Shown piece by piece: positions 18,318 through 26,605 of a stretch of 64,000 nucleotides of DNA. A program made the translations under genes and the position numbers. Below the pieces are notes generated by a model. The model was not told the origin of the DNA. It made no database searches and saw only the letters and a program-made list of their open reading frames with translations. Source of the DNA: Bradyrhizobium sp. CB2312 (GTDB taxonomy: Bacteria > Pseudomonadota > Alphaproteobacteria > Rhizobiales > Xanthobacteraceae); assembly GCF_029714425.1 (NCBI RefSeq), contig NZ_CP121668.1:1137501-1201500 (forward strand). The letters run 5' to 3'. Every line of letters starts with the position of its first letter. Within the stretch, counting starts at the first letter, position 1.

Positions 18318-19445
18318 ATGAACTTCGACTTCTCCGACGACCAAAAGCAGCTCCGCGATCAGGCGCGCAAATTCCTCGCCGAAAAATGCTCGCCCAAGGC
18401 GGTGCGTGTCGTGCTCGACGGCAAGGCGCCTTACGACAAGGAGCTGTGGAAGGGCCTCGCCGAGATGGGTTTTCTCGGCGTCGCGATCCCGGAAGAGTTT
18501 GGTGGCGCGGGCGCCGGTCATCTCGAACTCTGCGTGATCGCGGAAGAGATGGGCCGGGCCAATGCGCCGGTGCCGTTCTCCTCGACCGTCTATCTTGCCG
18601 CCGAAGCGCTGCTCATCGCCGGCAGCGACGCGCAGAAGAAGAAATGGCTGCCCGCGATCGCATCGGGCGATGCGATCGGCACGCTGGCGCTGTTCGAGGG
18701 CAAGGGCAATCCGGCGCCGAAGAACGTCGAGCTCACGGCGGCGAATGGCGTGCTCAACGGCGTCAAGAAGCCGGTGGCCGATGGCGCGATCGCCGACTTC
18801 GCGGTCGTTGCGGCGCGCACGGGATCGAGTGGGCGCGAAGGCGACATCTCGCTGTTCCTGGTCGACCTCAGGGACGGCGGCGTCGAGGTGAAGAGTCTCA
18901 CCAATCTCGATCCAACCCGCGGGCAGGCTGAGCTCACTTTCAGGGATTGCAAGGCCGAGCCGCTGGGTGCAGCCGGCGAAGGCTGGAGCATCTTGACCCA
19001 AGTGCTCGACCGCGCGGCGGTGCTGTGTGCCTTCGAGCAGGTCGGTGGCTCCGACCGCGCGCTGGAGATGGGCCGTGACTACGCGCTCGACCGCATCGCG
19101 TTCGGCCGTCAGATCGGATCGTTCCAGGCGGTCAAGCACATGCTCGCCGACATGTATGTCTCGGCGACGCTGGCGCGTTCCAACAGCTATTACGGCGCCT
19201 GGGCGCTCTCGACCAACGCAGCCGAGTTGCCGGAAGCGGCAGCCGCCGCGCGCATCAGCGCGACGCAGGCGTTCCAGCATTGCGCCAAGAACAACATCCA
19301 GGTTCACGGCGGCATGGGTTTCACCTGGGAGTTCGACTGCCACATGTACTACCGCCGCGCCAACGCCATGGCGCTGGGCTTGGGCAGCCTCTCCTATTGG
19401 GAAGACCAGCTGATCGACCGCATGCGGAAGAAGAACGCGGCGTAA
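18318..19445 (+). CDS. Acyl-CoA dehydrogenase, PimD-like small subunit type
   Basis: 375 residues. The N-terminal helical domain (MNFDFSDDQKQLRDQARKFL) leads to a flavin fold and a C-terminal helical domain with HGGMGFTWEFDCHMYYRRA, the usual C-terminal signature of FadE-type dehydrogenases. It oxidises acyl-CoA to 2-enoyl-CoA with FAD, passing electrons to ETF. It is followed by two larger dehydrogenases; in related gene sets such pairs or trios act as heteromeric enzymes (as in pimeloyl-CoA dehydrogenase), which may apply here. Confidence 0.88.
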   Translation: MNFDFSDDQKQLRDQARKFLAEKCSPKAVRVVLDGKAPYDKELWKGLAEMGFLGVAIPEEFGGAGAGHLELCVIAEEMGRANAPVPFSSTVYLAAEALLIAGSDAQKKKWLPAIASGDAIGTLALFEGKGNPAPKNVELTAANGVLNGVKKPVADGAIADFAVVAARTGSSGREGDISLFLVDLRDGGVEVKSLTNLDPTRGQAELTFRDCKAEPLGAAGEGWSILTQVLDRAAVLCAFEQVGGSDRALEMGRDYALDRIAFGRQIGSFQAVKHMLADMYVSATLARSNSYYGAWALSTNAAELPEAAAAARISATQAFQHCAKNNIQVHGGMGFTWEFDCHMYYRRANAMALGLGSLSYWEDQLIDRMRKKNAA

Positions 19446-19453
19446 CGACAGTG

Positions 19454-19537
19454 CGTAGGATGGGTAGAGCGAAGCGAAACCCATCGCCACGCAAGGATTG
19501 GAAGAGATGGGTTTCGCTGCGCTCTACCCATCCTACG
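19454..19537. repeat. Dispersed palindromic repeat, family A variant
   Basis: CGTAGGATGGGTAGAGCGAA on the left and GCGCTCTACCCATCCTACG on the right form a hairpin. It is related to family A in position and ends but uses GGATGGGTAGAG instead of GGGTGGGCAAAG. Confidence 0.8.
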
Positions 19538-19568
19538 AGATGAACGGCGCGGCCGAGGACTGAGAACC

Positions 19569-20810
19569 ATGAACTTCGACGACACCCCGCAGGAAGCCGA
19601 GTTCCGCGCAACTGCTCGCGCCTGGATCGGCGCCAATGCGCCCAAGCAATACGAGGAAGAGCTGCGCAAATCCTCGCTCGGCCGCACCGTGCTCAAGAAC
19701 GCCAACATTCTGGAGGTCGCAAAAGCCTGGCAGAAGAAAAAGGCTGATGCCGGCTGGGCCTGCCTGCACTGGCCGAAGGAATATGGCGGCCGCGGCTCAT
19801 CGCCGATCGAGCGCGTGATCTGGCAGCAGGAAGAAGGGCCGTTCGGCCAGCTGTCCCGCATGTTCATCATCGGCCACGGCATGTGCGGACCGACCATGAT
19901 GGCGTTCGCGCGCGAGGAGCATAAGCGCACCTACCTGCCGCCGCTCGCTTCGGGCGAGAAGGTGTGGTGCCAGCTGTTCTCCGAGCCCGCTGGCGGCTCC
20001 GACGTGGCCGGCCTGCGCACGCGTGCGGAAAAGGACGGCGACGACTGGATCATCAACGGCCAGAAGATCTGGACCTCGGGCGCGCATTATTCCGACTATG
20101 GCATCTTGCTCACCCGCACGGATCCGACCGTGCCCAAGCACAAGGGCCTCACCATGTTCTTCCTGGACATGAAGAGCCCTGGTGTCGAGGTGCGGCCGAT
20201 CAAGCAGGCGAGCGGCGCTTCCGACTTCAACGAGGTCTATTTCACCAATGTCCGCATCCCCGATCATCAGCGCCTCGGCGAGGTCGGTGATGGCTGGAAC
20301 GTTTCGCTGACCACGCTGATGAACGAGCGCAGCGCGATCGGCGCGGCCGTCTCGACCGGTTTCCCTGAATTGTTCGAATATTGCTCCAGCCTGATGCTCG
20401 ACGACGGTCCGGCGATCGAGGACCGCGCGGTGCGCTCGAAGCTCGCGAACTGGGCGGTGAAGGCGAGCGGGCTGAAATACACCAGCATGCGCGCGATCTC
20501 GGCGCTGTCGAAAGGCGAGCGTCCGGGTCCGGAAAATTCCATCGGCAAGCTGGTTGCGGGCTCGATGATCCAGGACGTCGCGACCTACGCGCTGGATCTG
20601 CAGGGCGCGGCGGGCGTGGTTAGCGGCGAGGATGCCGAGCTCGCCGGCCGTTTCCAGGCGATGCTGCTGCGCGCGCCGGGCACGCGTGTCGAAGGCGGCA
20701 CCGACGAGATCATGCGCAACATCATCGCCGAGCGGGTCTTGGGCCTGCCCGGCGATATCCGTGTCGACAAGGACGTGCCGTTCAACAAGATCCCGACGAA
20801 GGGCAGATGA
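19569..20810 (+). CDS. Acyl-CoA dehydrogenase, large type (tandem copy 1)
   Basis: 413 residues. FAD and substrate motifs are WCQLFSEPAGGSDVAGLRTR and ITSGAHYSDYG-like DLTSGAHY; the C terminus EGGTDEIMRNIIAERVLGLP is the standard end of this family. It introduces the 2,3 double bond in acyl-CoA. The downstream gene (20904) is a close paralogue of almost the same length with the same start MNFDDTPQEA, so this is a tandem duplication separated by a family A repeat. Together with the 375-residue homologue it makes three acyl-CoA dehydrogenases in a row. Confidence 0.88.
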   Translation: MNFDDTPQEAEFRATARAWIGANAPKQYEEELRKSSLGRTVLKNANILEVAKAWQKKKADAGWACLHWPKEYGGRGSSPIERVIWQQEEGPFGQLSRMFIIGHGMCGPTMMAFAREEHKRTYLPPLASGEKVWCQLFSEPAGGSDVAGLRTRAEKDGDDWIINGQKIWTSGAHYSDYGILLTRTDPTVPKHKGLTMFFLDMKSPGVEVRPIKQASGASDFNEVYFTNVRIPDHQRLGEVGDGWNVSLTTLMNERSAIGAAVSTGFPELFEYCSSLMLDDGPAIEDRAVRSKLANWAVKASGLKYTSMRAISALSKGERPGPENSIGKLVAGSMIQDVATYALDLQGAAGVVSGEDAELAGRFQAMLLRAPGTRVEGGTDEIMRNIIAERVLGLPGDIRVDKDVPFNKIPTKGR

Positions 20811-20813
20811 AAT

Positions 20814-20885
20814 CGTAGGGTGGGCAAAGCGAAGCGTGCCCACCTCTAGAAGGCGGTGGGCACGCTTCGCTTTGCCCACCCTACG
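20814..20885. repeat. Dispersed palindromic repeat, family A
   Basis: CGTAGGGTGGGCAAAGCGAA on the left and CGCTTTGCCCACCCTACG on the right. It lies between the two tandem acyl-CoA dehydrogenase genes. Confidence 0.85.
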
Positions 20886-20903
20886 AAGAAAAGGGAAGCG
20901 CCA

Positions 20904-22148
20904 ATGAATTTCGACGACACCCCGCAGGAAGCCGCGTTCCGCGAGACCGCACGCAAATGGGTCGAGGCCAATGCGCCGAAGGAGCTGCATGCCGAGCTGT
21001 CGAAGTCCTCGCTCGGCCGCATCCGGCTTGCCAAGCATGACATCGTCGATGTCGGCAAGGCCTGGCAGAAGAAGAAGTTCGAAGGCAATTGGGCCTGCCT
21101 GCATTGGCCGAAGGAATATGGCGGCCGCGGCGCGACGCCGATCGAGCGCGTGATCTGGCAGCAGGAGGAGGGCGTCTACGGCAAGCTGACGCAGCCGTTC
21201 CAGATCGGCGAGGGCATGTGCGGTCCGACCGTGATGGCCTTCGGCAGCGAAGATGCAAAACGCCGGTACCTGCCAAAGCTCGCCTCGGGCGAGGAGATCT
21301 GGTGCCAGTTGTTCTCCGAGCCCTCAGCCGGCTCGGACGTCGCGGGGCTTCGCACCCGCGCGGAGAAGAAGGGCGACAATTGGGTCGTCAACGGCCAGAA
21401 GATCTGGACTTCCGGCGCGCATTATTCCGACTATGGCCTCCTGATCGCGCGCACCGATCCGAATGTGCCCAAGCACAAGGGACTCACCATGTTCTTCCTG
21501 GACATGAAGAGCCCGGGCGTCGAGGTGCGACCGATCAAGCAGGCCAACGGCATGCAGGAGTTCAACGAGGTCTATTTCACCGACGTCATCATCCCCGACA
21601 GCCAGCGTCTCGGCGCGGTCGGCGAGGGCTGGAGCGTGTCGCTGACGACGCTGATGAACGAGCGCATGTCGATCGGCGCGCGGCTCGCGACCGGCGTGCC
21701 TGAGATGTTCGAGTTCTGCGCGAACCTGATGCTGGAGGACGGGCTCGCCATCGACGATCCCGCCGTGCGCTCGAAGCTAGCAAGCTGGGCGGCGAAGTCG
21801 AGCGGGCTGAAATATACCAGCTATCGTACGATCTCGGCGCTGTCGAAGGGCGACCGGCCGGGGCCGGAGAATTCGATCGGCAAGCTGGTCTCGGGCATGA
21901 TGCTGCAGGACATCGCGACCTATGCGATGGACCTGCAGGGCGCGGCCGGTGTTCTCACCGGCAGCGACGAGGAGACGGTGCAGGGCCAGTTCCAGCAGAT
22001 GCTGCTGTCCTCGCCCTCGATGCGCATCGCCGGCGGCACCGACGAGATCCTGCGCAACATCATCGCCGAGCGCGTGCTGGGCCTGCCCGGCGACATCCGT
22101 GTCGACAAGGACGTGCCGTATAACAAGATCCCGACCAAGGGGCGGTGA
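20904..22148 (+). CDS. Acyl-CoA dehydrogenase, large type (tandem copy 2)
   Basis: 414 residues, ATG 20904 preceded by AAGGGAAG; an upstream in-frame ATG at 20856 lies inside the repeat and is rejected. It is nearly collinear with the 19569 product (for example LACLHWPKEYGGRG-like WACLHWPKEYGGRG, WCQLFSEPSAGSDVAGLRTR, and ending DKDVPYNKIPTKGR). It shares the same predicted reaction, FAD-dependent acyl-CoA oxidation. The copies differ in the substrate-facing middle, so they may handle different chain lengths or form a heteromer. Confidence 0.88.
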   Translation: MNFDDTPQEAAFRETARKWVEANAPKELHAELSKSSLGRIRLAKHDIVDVGKAWQKKKFEGNWACLHWPKEYGGRGATPIERVIWQQEEGVYGKLTQPFQIGEGMCGPTVMAFGSEDAKRRYLPKLASGEEIWCQLFSEPSAGSDVAGLRTRAEKKGDNWVVNGQKIWTSGAHYSDYGLLIARTDPNVPKHKGLTMFFLDMKSPGVEVRPIKQANGMQEFNEVYFTDVIIPDSQRLGAVGEGWSVSLTTLMNERMSIGARLATGVPEMFEFCANLMLEDGLAIDDPAVRSKLASWAAKSSGLKYTSYRTISALSKGDRPGPENSIGKLVSGMMLQDIATYAMDLQGAAGVLTGSDEETVQGQFQQMLLSSPSMRIAGGTDEILRNIIAERVLGLPGDIRVDKDVPYNKIPTKGR

Positions 22149-22168
22149 TCTCCCCTCTCGCTGCATCT

Positions 22169-22265
22169 CGTAGGGTGGGCAAAGCGAAGCGTGCCCACCA
22201 TATGCAGATGCGCCGGGGAAAGTCTGTCCGTGGGTACGGCGCGATGCGCCTTTGCCCACCCTACG
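22169..22265. repeat. Dispersed palindromic repeat, family A
   Basis: CGTAGGGTGGGCAAAGCGAA to CGCCTTTGCCCACCCTACG, the same family as 865 and 20814, between the dehydrogenase and nitroreductase genes. Confidence 0.85.
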
Positions 22266-22285
22266 AGAAGAGCGCGAGCTGATCC

Positions 22286-22984
22286 ATGGACGCACACGTG
22301 AAACAAAACGACCGCATCGGCGTGCTCGAAGAGCTCCTCAACGAGCGCTACTCCGTCCGCGCCTTCCTGCCCAAGCAGGTCGACCGCGCCACCATCGAGC
22401 ATGTCTTGACTACCGCGCAGCGCACCGCGTCCTGGTGCAACAGCCAGCCCTGGCAGGTCATCATCGCCAGCGGCGAAGCCAAGGAGCGTTTTCGTCAGCT
22501 GATCTACAAGGAAGCGTCAGGCGGCCTCGGCGACGACTATGATTTCATCCCGCCGCGCGAATATGTCGGGGTCTATCTGGAACGCCGCCGCGAGAGCGGC
22601 TTCCAGCTCTACAACACGCTCGGCATCGCCCGCGGCGACAAGACGGCTTACGCGAAACAGGCGCTGGAGAACTACAATTTCTTCGGCGCGCCGCATGTCG
22701 CCATCATCCACACCAACGAGCCACTCGGCATCTACGGTGCGATCGATTGCGGAGCCTATGTCTCGAACTTCATGCTGGCCGCGCAGGCGCTCGGGCTCGG
22801 CACCATTCCGCAGGCGGCGCTGGCGCGTCACTCCGGCCTGATCCGCCGCCATTTCAATCTGCCCGACGACCGCCGCGTCGTCTGCGGCATCTCGTTCGGC
22901 TATGCCGACAACGCCCACAAGGTCAACAGCTACCGCACCTCGCGCGCCAGCGTGGCCGACACCGTGACCTTCGTCGAGGAGTGA
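22286..22984 (+). CDS. Nitroreductase-family FMN oxidoreductase
   Basis: 232 residues. The N-terminal NERYSVRAFLPKQVDR and TASWCNSQPWQVII match the FMN phosphate-binding region of nitroreductases; GTIPQAALARHSGLIRRHFN and VVCGISFGYAD match the C-terminal FMN-binding loops. Such enzymes use NAD(P)H to reduce nitro, quinone or enone groups. It is the last plus-strand gene of the degradation cluster and is followed by a terminator shared with the convergent ecfG. Confidence 0.88.
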   Translation: MDAHVKQNDRIGVLEELLNERYSVRAFLPKQVDRATIEHVLTTAQRTASWCNSQPWQVIIASGEAKERFRQLIYKEASGGLGDDYDFIPPREYVGVYLERRRESGFQLYNTLGIARGDKTAYAKQALENYNFFGAPHVAIIHTNEPLGIYGAIDCGAYVSNFMLAAQALGLGTIPQAALARHSGLIRRHFNLPDDRRVVCGISFGYADNAHKVNSYRTSRASVADTVTFVEE

Positions 22985-23030
22985 TCGAACGCCAGGCTTC
23001 GCCGCGCTGAGTGCCGAGATCCACGCAAGC

Positions 23031-23059
23031 AAAGGCGGCCGCAGAAACGGCCGCCTTCA
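23031..23059. terminator. Bidirectional terminator between nitroreductase and ecfG
   Basis: AAGGCGGCC (23032-23040) pairs with GGCCGCCTT (23049-23057) around a short loop. It lies between convergent stop codons at 22984 and 23087. There are few T residues after the stem, so termination strength is uncertain. Confidence 0.6.
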
Positions 23060-23086
23060 CGTCTCGTCTCGATCCGATGACTGCCG

Positions 23087-23635
23087 CTAGCCGCCGCTGC
23101 CGCCGATCACGGCCCGCACGGTCTCGTCGGGCCCGAAATCTTCGGCACCGTCGACATAGAGCAGCGCGGCGAGCTTGGAGCGCGCGCGATTGACGCGGCT
23201 CTTGATGGTGCCGACCGCGCAGCCGCAGATCGAAGCCGCGTCCTCGTAGGAGAAGCCCGAGGCACCGACCAGGATCAAGGCTTCGCGCTGGTCCTGCGGA
23301 AGCTTGTCGAGCGCGGTGCGGAATTCCTCGAACTCGAGATGCGCGTTCTGCGACGGCTGCGTCTTCAGCGTCTTGGCGTAATTGCCCTCGGCATCCTCGA
23401 CCTCCCGCCGCCGCTTGCGATAGTCGGAGCGGAAAAGGTTGCGCAGGATCGTGAACAGCCACGCCGGCAGATTGGAGCCGGGCTGAAACGAGTCGATGTT
23501 GGCGAGCGCGCGCAGCAGCGTCTCCTGCACCAAATCATCGGCGCGGTCCGCATTGCCGCTGAGCGAGATGGCGAACGCGCGCAGACTCGGCACGGCCGCC
23601 AGGATGTCGTTACGCAGGGAGTCCGTGAGAGGCAT
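23087..23635 (-). CDS. ecfG: General stress ECF sigma factor EcfG
   Basis: 182 residues. Sigma region 2 (ADRADDLVQETLLRALANID) and region 4 (KLPQDQREALILVGASGFSY, then GCAVGTIKSRVNRARSKL) match the alphaproteobacterial EcfG (ECF15) group. It drives the general stress response by directing RNA polymerase to GGAAC-N16/17-CGTT promoters. The start overlaps the nepR stop by one base (TAATG), so synthesis is coupled to its anti-sigma factor. The nepR-ecfG pair is divergent from phyR, the standard arrangement. Candidate target promoters in this window precede 36542, sodB (41387) and 49218. Confidence 0.93.
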   Translation of the reverse strand: MPLTDSLRNDILAAVPSLRAFAISLSGNADRADDLVQETLLRALANIDSFQPGSNLPAWLFTILRNLFRSDYRKRRREVEDAEGNYAKTLKTQPSQNAHLEFEEFRTALDKLPQDQREALILVGASGFSYEDAASICGCAVGTIKSRVNRARSKLAALLYVDGAEDFGPDETVRAVIGGSGG

Positions 23636-23871
23636 TAATCCCTCCCATTGTTGTTGTCGTTGGAGCCCCCAGCAACATTCTCTTCGTGAGATCCGCCTCC
23701 CGGCGCGTCAAGCTTCTTGATGAGCTCCGCGAACCGGTCGGGAACCCCCTGCCGCACGACGTCGTCGTACATGGCGCGGAGCTGATGCCCGATCCGGGAC
23801 TGGATCTCCGGAGTGAGCCCTCCCTTGCCGGGGGTCGTGCTTTTGCTGGCTTGAGATTTGAGATCTTTCAT
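23635..23871 (-). CDS. nepR: Anti-sigma factor NepR
   Basis: 78 residues from the ATG at 23871; the upstream in-frame ATG at 23955 would add 28 residues that do not fit the family's small size. The central helical part (TPEIQSRIGHQLRAMYDDVV, then RFAELIKKLD) is the conserved NepR core, with a disordered acidic C-terminal tail rich in Gly and Asn. NepR binds and holds EcfG; phosphorylated PhyR lures NepR away. It is the first gene of the nepR-ecfG operon and overlaps ecfG by one base. Confidence 0.92.
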   Translation of the reverse strand: MKDLKSQASKSTTPGKGGLTPEIQSRIGHQLRAMYDDVVRQGVPDRFAELIKKLDAPGGGSHEENVAGGSNDNNNGRD

Positions 23872-23953
23872 GACCTGTTCCACGTTTCCCCGAGTTAAGT
23901 GACTGTAAAATAGAGAAGTTTTCTCAACCGGGAGCCGTTCCCTGGATAGGCAC

Positions 23954-23978
23954 AATGCGACGTGAGATAAAAAGTTCC
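23954..23978 (-). promoter_or_regulatory. Candidate EcfG promoter of nepR-ecfG
   Basis: On the minus strand GGAAC (23978-23974) is followed 16 bases later by CATT (23957-23954), one base off the CGTT consensus. It faces nepR about 80 bases away, consistent with known autoregulation of this operon in rhizobia. Confidence 0.55.
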
Positions 23979-23996
23979 GCGCCTTGCGGAACTTTT
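23970..23996. repeat. Inverted repeat joining the divergent phyR and nepR promoters
   Basis: AAAAGTTCCGC and GCGGAACTTTT are perfect 11-base arms separated by GCCTT. Each arm contains a GGAAC box reading outward on its own strand, so the two divergent -35 elements are the arms of one palindrome. Confidence 0.8.
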
Positions 23997-24012
23997 ATTG
24001 GCCTGATGCGTA
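23988..24012 (+). promoter_or_regulatory. Candidate EcfG promoter of phyR
   Basis: GGAAC (23988-23992), 16 bases, then CGTA (24009-24012), one base off consensus. It lies about 90 bases upstream of the phyR start and points toward it. Confidence 0.6.
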
Positions 24013-24102
24013 AACAGCCCAGCAGGGGAACCCGGGCCCCCCGCGTATCGCCTGACCTCAGGGTTGGATCTCAAGGCTGGCCCGAAGATGAATGGAGTGG
24101 GG

Positions 24103-24909
24103 ATGTCCCGTTCACAGCTTGTTGCTGAACACTTGCCGCTGTTGCGCCGCTACGCCCGCGCCCTGACGGGCAGCCAGGCCTCCGGTGACGCCTATGTCGC
24201 AGCCATGTTGGAAGCCATGCTGGGAGATCCGTCGGTGCTCGACGAGAGCCATGGGCCGCGTGCCGGCCTGTTCCGGCTGTTCACCCAGATCTGGAATTCC
24301 GTCTCCGTCAACGATGATGCCGAGGTGACGACGCTGCCGATGCCGCCGGAGCGGCGGCTGTCGAACATCACGCCGCTGCCGCGGCAGGCCTTCCTGCTGC
24401 TCTCGCTCGAGGGATTTTCGGAAGAGGAAGTCGCCTACATCCTCGGCACCGACGTCGGCGAGACGCGCCGGCTAGCCGATGCCGCCGGACGCGAGATGGC
24501 GGCCGAGATCGCCACCGACGTGCTGATCATCGAGGACGAGACTTTCATCGCCATGGACCTCGAGAGCCTGGTGAAGAATCTCGGCCACAACGTCGTCGGC
24601 GTCGCGCGCACCCATGCCGATGCGGTGGCGCTGGCCAAGAACAAGCGGCCCGGCCTGATCCTCGCCGACATCCAGCTCGCCGACGGCTCGTCGGGCCTCG
24701 ACGCCGTCAACGAGCTGCTGCGCACCTTCGAGGTGCCGGTGGTGTTCATCACCGCCTACCCCGAGCGCTTCCTCACCGGCGAGCGCCCCGAGCCGGCGTT
24801 CCTGATCTCGAAGCCGTTCCAGCCCGCGATGGTCTCCGCGGTGGCGAGCCAGGCGCTGTTCTTCCAGCGCAACTCGCGCAACCGCACGCCCAAGGCGCCT
24901 GCGGCGTAA
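24103..24909 (+). CDS. phyR: General stress response regulator PhyR
   Basis: 268 residues from the ATG at 24103 (GGAG upstream); earlier in-frame starts at 24064 (TTG) and 24088 are less likely. The N-terminal half (about 1-130) is a sigma-like domain that mimics EcfG and binds NepR. The C-terminal half is a receiver domain with acidic pocket IIEDE (Asp145), phospho-acceptor Asp189 in LILADIQLAD, Thr217 in VFITAYP and Lys237 in LISKPF. When phosphorylated it removes NepR from EcfG. No HWE/HisKA2 kinase gene lies beside it, so the sensor must be elsewhere. It is followed by a strong terminator. Confidence 0.94.
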   Translation: MSRSQLVAEHLPLLRRYARALTGSQASGDAYVAAMLEAMLGDPSVLDESHGPRAGLFRLFTQIWNSVSVNDDAEVTTLPMPPERRLSNITPLPRQAFLLLSLEGFSEEEVAYILGTDVGETRRLADAAGREMAAEIATDVLIIEDETFIAMDLESLVKNLGHNVVGVARTHADAVALAKNKRPGLILADIQLADGSSGLDAVNELLRTFEVPVVFITAYPERFLTGERPEPAFLISKPFQPAMVSAVASQALFFQRNSRNRTPKAPAA

Positions 24910-24928
24910 GAAGACTCGATCTAACAAG

Positions 24929-24961
24929 AAAACGGCGCGCCGCAAGACGCGCCGTTTTTGT
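24929..24961 (+). terminator. Rho-independent terminator of phyR
   Basis: Stem AACGGCGCG (24931-24939) with CGCGCCGTT (24948-24956), followed by TTTTTG. A typical intrinsic terminator about 20 bases after the phyR stop; it may also serve the convergent gene ending at 24978. Confidence 0.88.
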
Positions 24962-24977
24962 TTTGCCGGCACTTCTT

Positions 24978-25784
24978 TCAGCAGCCTCGGCAGACGCTGT
25001 TGACCTTGGCCTTTACCTTGGCCTCGTCCGCCCATGGTCCGCCCATCGGCTGCGTCCCGTCGAAAGTGATGAGGATGGTCACCCTCTGCAAATCGTCCTT
25101 CGTCTCGGCGGGCGGTTTCGGGAACGGCACGGATCGCTCGACCATAGCGAGCGTCTCTGCATCGAGAGGTGGGATTCCGGCACTTTCGACCAGCGTGTTC
25201 GAGATCAGTTTGCCTGACCGATCAACGACGAACGTGACGCCGGTATCGCCCCTCTGACCGATCGCCTCCGGCGGAAACCTCCTGTGGTGCCCTACATGTT
25301 CGGTAACCGCCTTGCGCCACGCGTCCATGGCGTCGGACGCCGCGAAGGCAGGCGTCGGCACGCTCGCCGCCAACCCGTAGGGTACCAGGTCGAAATGACG
25401 GCCGCTGAAGACCAGCGGCGCTATGAACGAGAATGTCTCCTCCTTCAGCTCTGATGGCGGTTCGGGAAACGGTTGGGCACGATCGAAGATTGTCAGCAAA
25501 GCAACATCGACCTGCCGAGAGCCGGAGCTCGCATCCAATGCCCGCGATATCAGCCTGCCGGACCGGTCGATGACGAACGTGATCTTGGCGCGGCCAGCTT
25601 GCCCCCGCCCATCGATCGTTTGTCCTCGCCCTTCAATTGGAAGCAGCTTGTTGCCGGCAATGTGTTTCGCCAGCGTTGCCTTCCAGGCGGTCGCGCGTTC
25701 GACCTGCAAATCCGACTGTGCATGTGCGGGGAACGCCGCCAACAATCCGAGAAACGCGGTCAGCAAGGGGAATTTCATCTGCAT
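24978..25784 (-). CDS. Secreted protein with two TonB C-terminal-like domains
   Basis: 268 residues. MQMKFPLLTAFLGLLAAFPA followed by HAQS is a signal peptide. Two similar halves follow: the first has AKITFVIDRSGRLISRALDA and a PFPEPPSE end, the second TGVTFVVDRSGKLISNTLVE and PFPKPPAE. This V.VDRSG.L repeat and the FP.PP ending are typical of the TonB C-terminal fold, here duplicated and without the usual N-terminal membrane anchor and proline linker. A periplasmic binding or scaffold role is possible, but no TonB receptor or ExbBD genes are near. Two Cys lie at the extreme C terminus (CRGC). Confidence 0.7.
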   Translation of the reverse strand: MQMKFPLLTAFLGLLAAFPAHAQSDLQVERATAWKATLAKHIAGNKLLPIEGRGQTIDGRGQAGRAKITFVIDRSGRLISRALDASSGSRQVDVALLTIFDRAQPFPEPPSELKEETFSFIAPLVFSGRHFDLVPYGLAASVPTPAFAASDAMDAWRKAVTEHVGHHRRFPPEAIGQRGDTGVTFVVDRSGKLISNTLVESAGIPPLDAETLAMVERSVPFPKPPAETKDDLQRVTILITFDGTQPMGGPWADEAKVKAKVNSVCRGC

Positions 25785-25959
25785 CGGGGCGGATAGTAGT
25801 CGCCATCAGGTTGATTGCAAGGCTCGCCACTCGTATCGCGTTCGCGATGTGGGTAGCTCGATGGGCTGGGAGCCCGCTTGACGGCGAGCAAATTGCCTCG
25901 TTGATACGTCGGACCGATGACACCCATAGCGACCTCAAGCCGCCAGGAGATTTCGCATC

Positions 25960-26559
25960 ATGGACCAGCAACTGCTCGATCGCCTCGCCATCCGCGACCT
26001 CGTCGAAAACTGGGCGGTGTGGCGCGATGCCGGGGACTGGGAGCGTTTTGCAACGGTCTGGCACGAAGAGGGCTGGATGTCCGCGACCTGGTTTCAGGGA
26101 CCGGCGCGGGATTTCATGCGCGTCAGCCAGGAGGGATTTGCCAAGGGCGTGCGCATCCTGCATTTCCTCGGCGGCACCAGTATCGATCTCGCGGGTGAGC
26201 GGGCCATTGCCCAAACCAAGATGACGATCTCGCAGCGGGCCCTGGTGCACGACGTGCTCTGCGACGTCGTCTGCACCGGCCGCTTCTACGATTTCCTGGA
26301 GAAGCGGCAGGGAAAATGGGGCATCGTCCGCCGCCAGCCGATCTATGAGAAGGACCGTATCGACCCGGTCGATCCCGCAGCATCCCTCCGCCTCAACCAG
26401 CAGGCGCTGGCCGCGTTGCCCGAAGGCTACCGCCATCTCGCCTACATGCAGGAGCTGATCGGCTACAAGGTCAAGCGCGACATGCCCGGCCTGATCGGGC
26501 CCGAGGTCGAGAAGCTCTATGCCGAAGGGCGGGAGTGGCTGGCGGGGAAGGCAAAGTGA
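25960..26559 (+). CDS. SnoaL/NTF2-like domain protein
   Basis: 199 residues, AGGAG nine bases before the ATG. The sequence LLDRLAIRDLVENWAVWRDA, then DWERFATVWHEEGWM, is the typical opening of polyketide-cyclase or dehydratase-like NTF2 folds that use a His/Asp in a cone-shaped cavity. The last 60 residues are an added helical tail (YRHLAYMQELIGYKVKRDMP). It stands alone between a secreted TonB-like protein and a hairpin. Enzymatic activity on a small hydrophobic molecule is plausible, but no substrate clue is visible. Confidence 0.75.
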   Translation: MDQQLLDRLAIRDLVENWAVWRDAGDWERFATVWHEEGWMSATWFQGPARDFMRVSQEGFAKGVRILHFLGGTSIDLAGERAIAQTKMTISQRALVHDVLCDVVCTGRFYDFLEKRQGKWGIVRRQPIYEKDRIDPVDPAASLRLNQQALAALPEGYRHLAYMQELIGYKVKRDMPGLIGPEVEKLYAEGREWLAGKAK

Positions 26560-26576
26560 GCCCCAGAAAAAAGTAA

Positions 26577-26605
26577 GGCGCGACTGGCATCACCACAGTC
26601 GCGCC
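26577..26605 (+). terminator. Stem-loop after the SnoaL-like gene
   Basis: GGCGCGACT (26577-26585) pairs with AGTCGCGCC (26597-26605). It lies 18 bases past the stop codon but lacks a T tract, so it may protect the transcript end rather than terminate on its own. Confidence 0.5.

Noticed and set aside
24026..24045. GGAAC at 24028 as a second phyR promoter
   Set aside because: The only following CGTA is 12 bases away, outside the allowed spacing.
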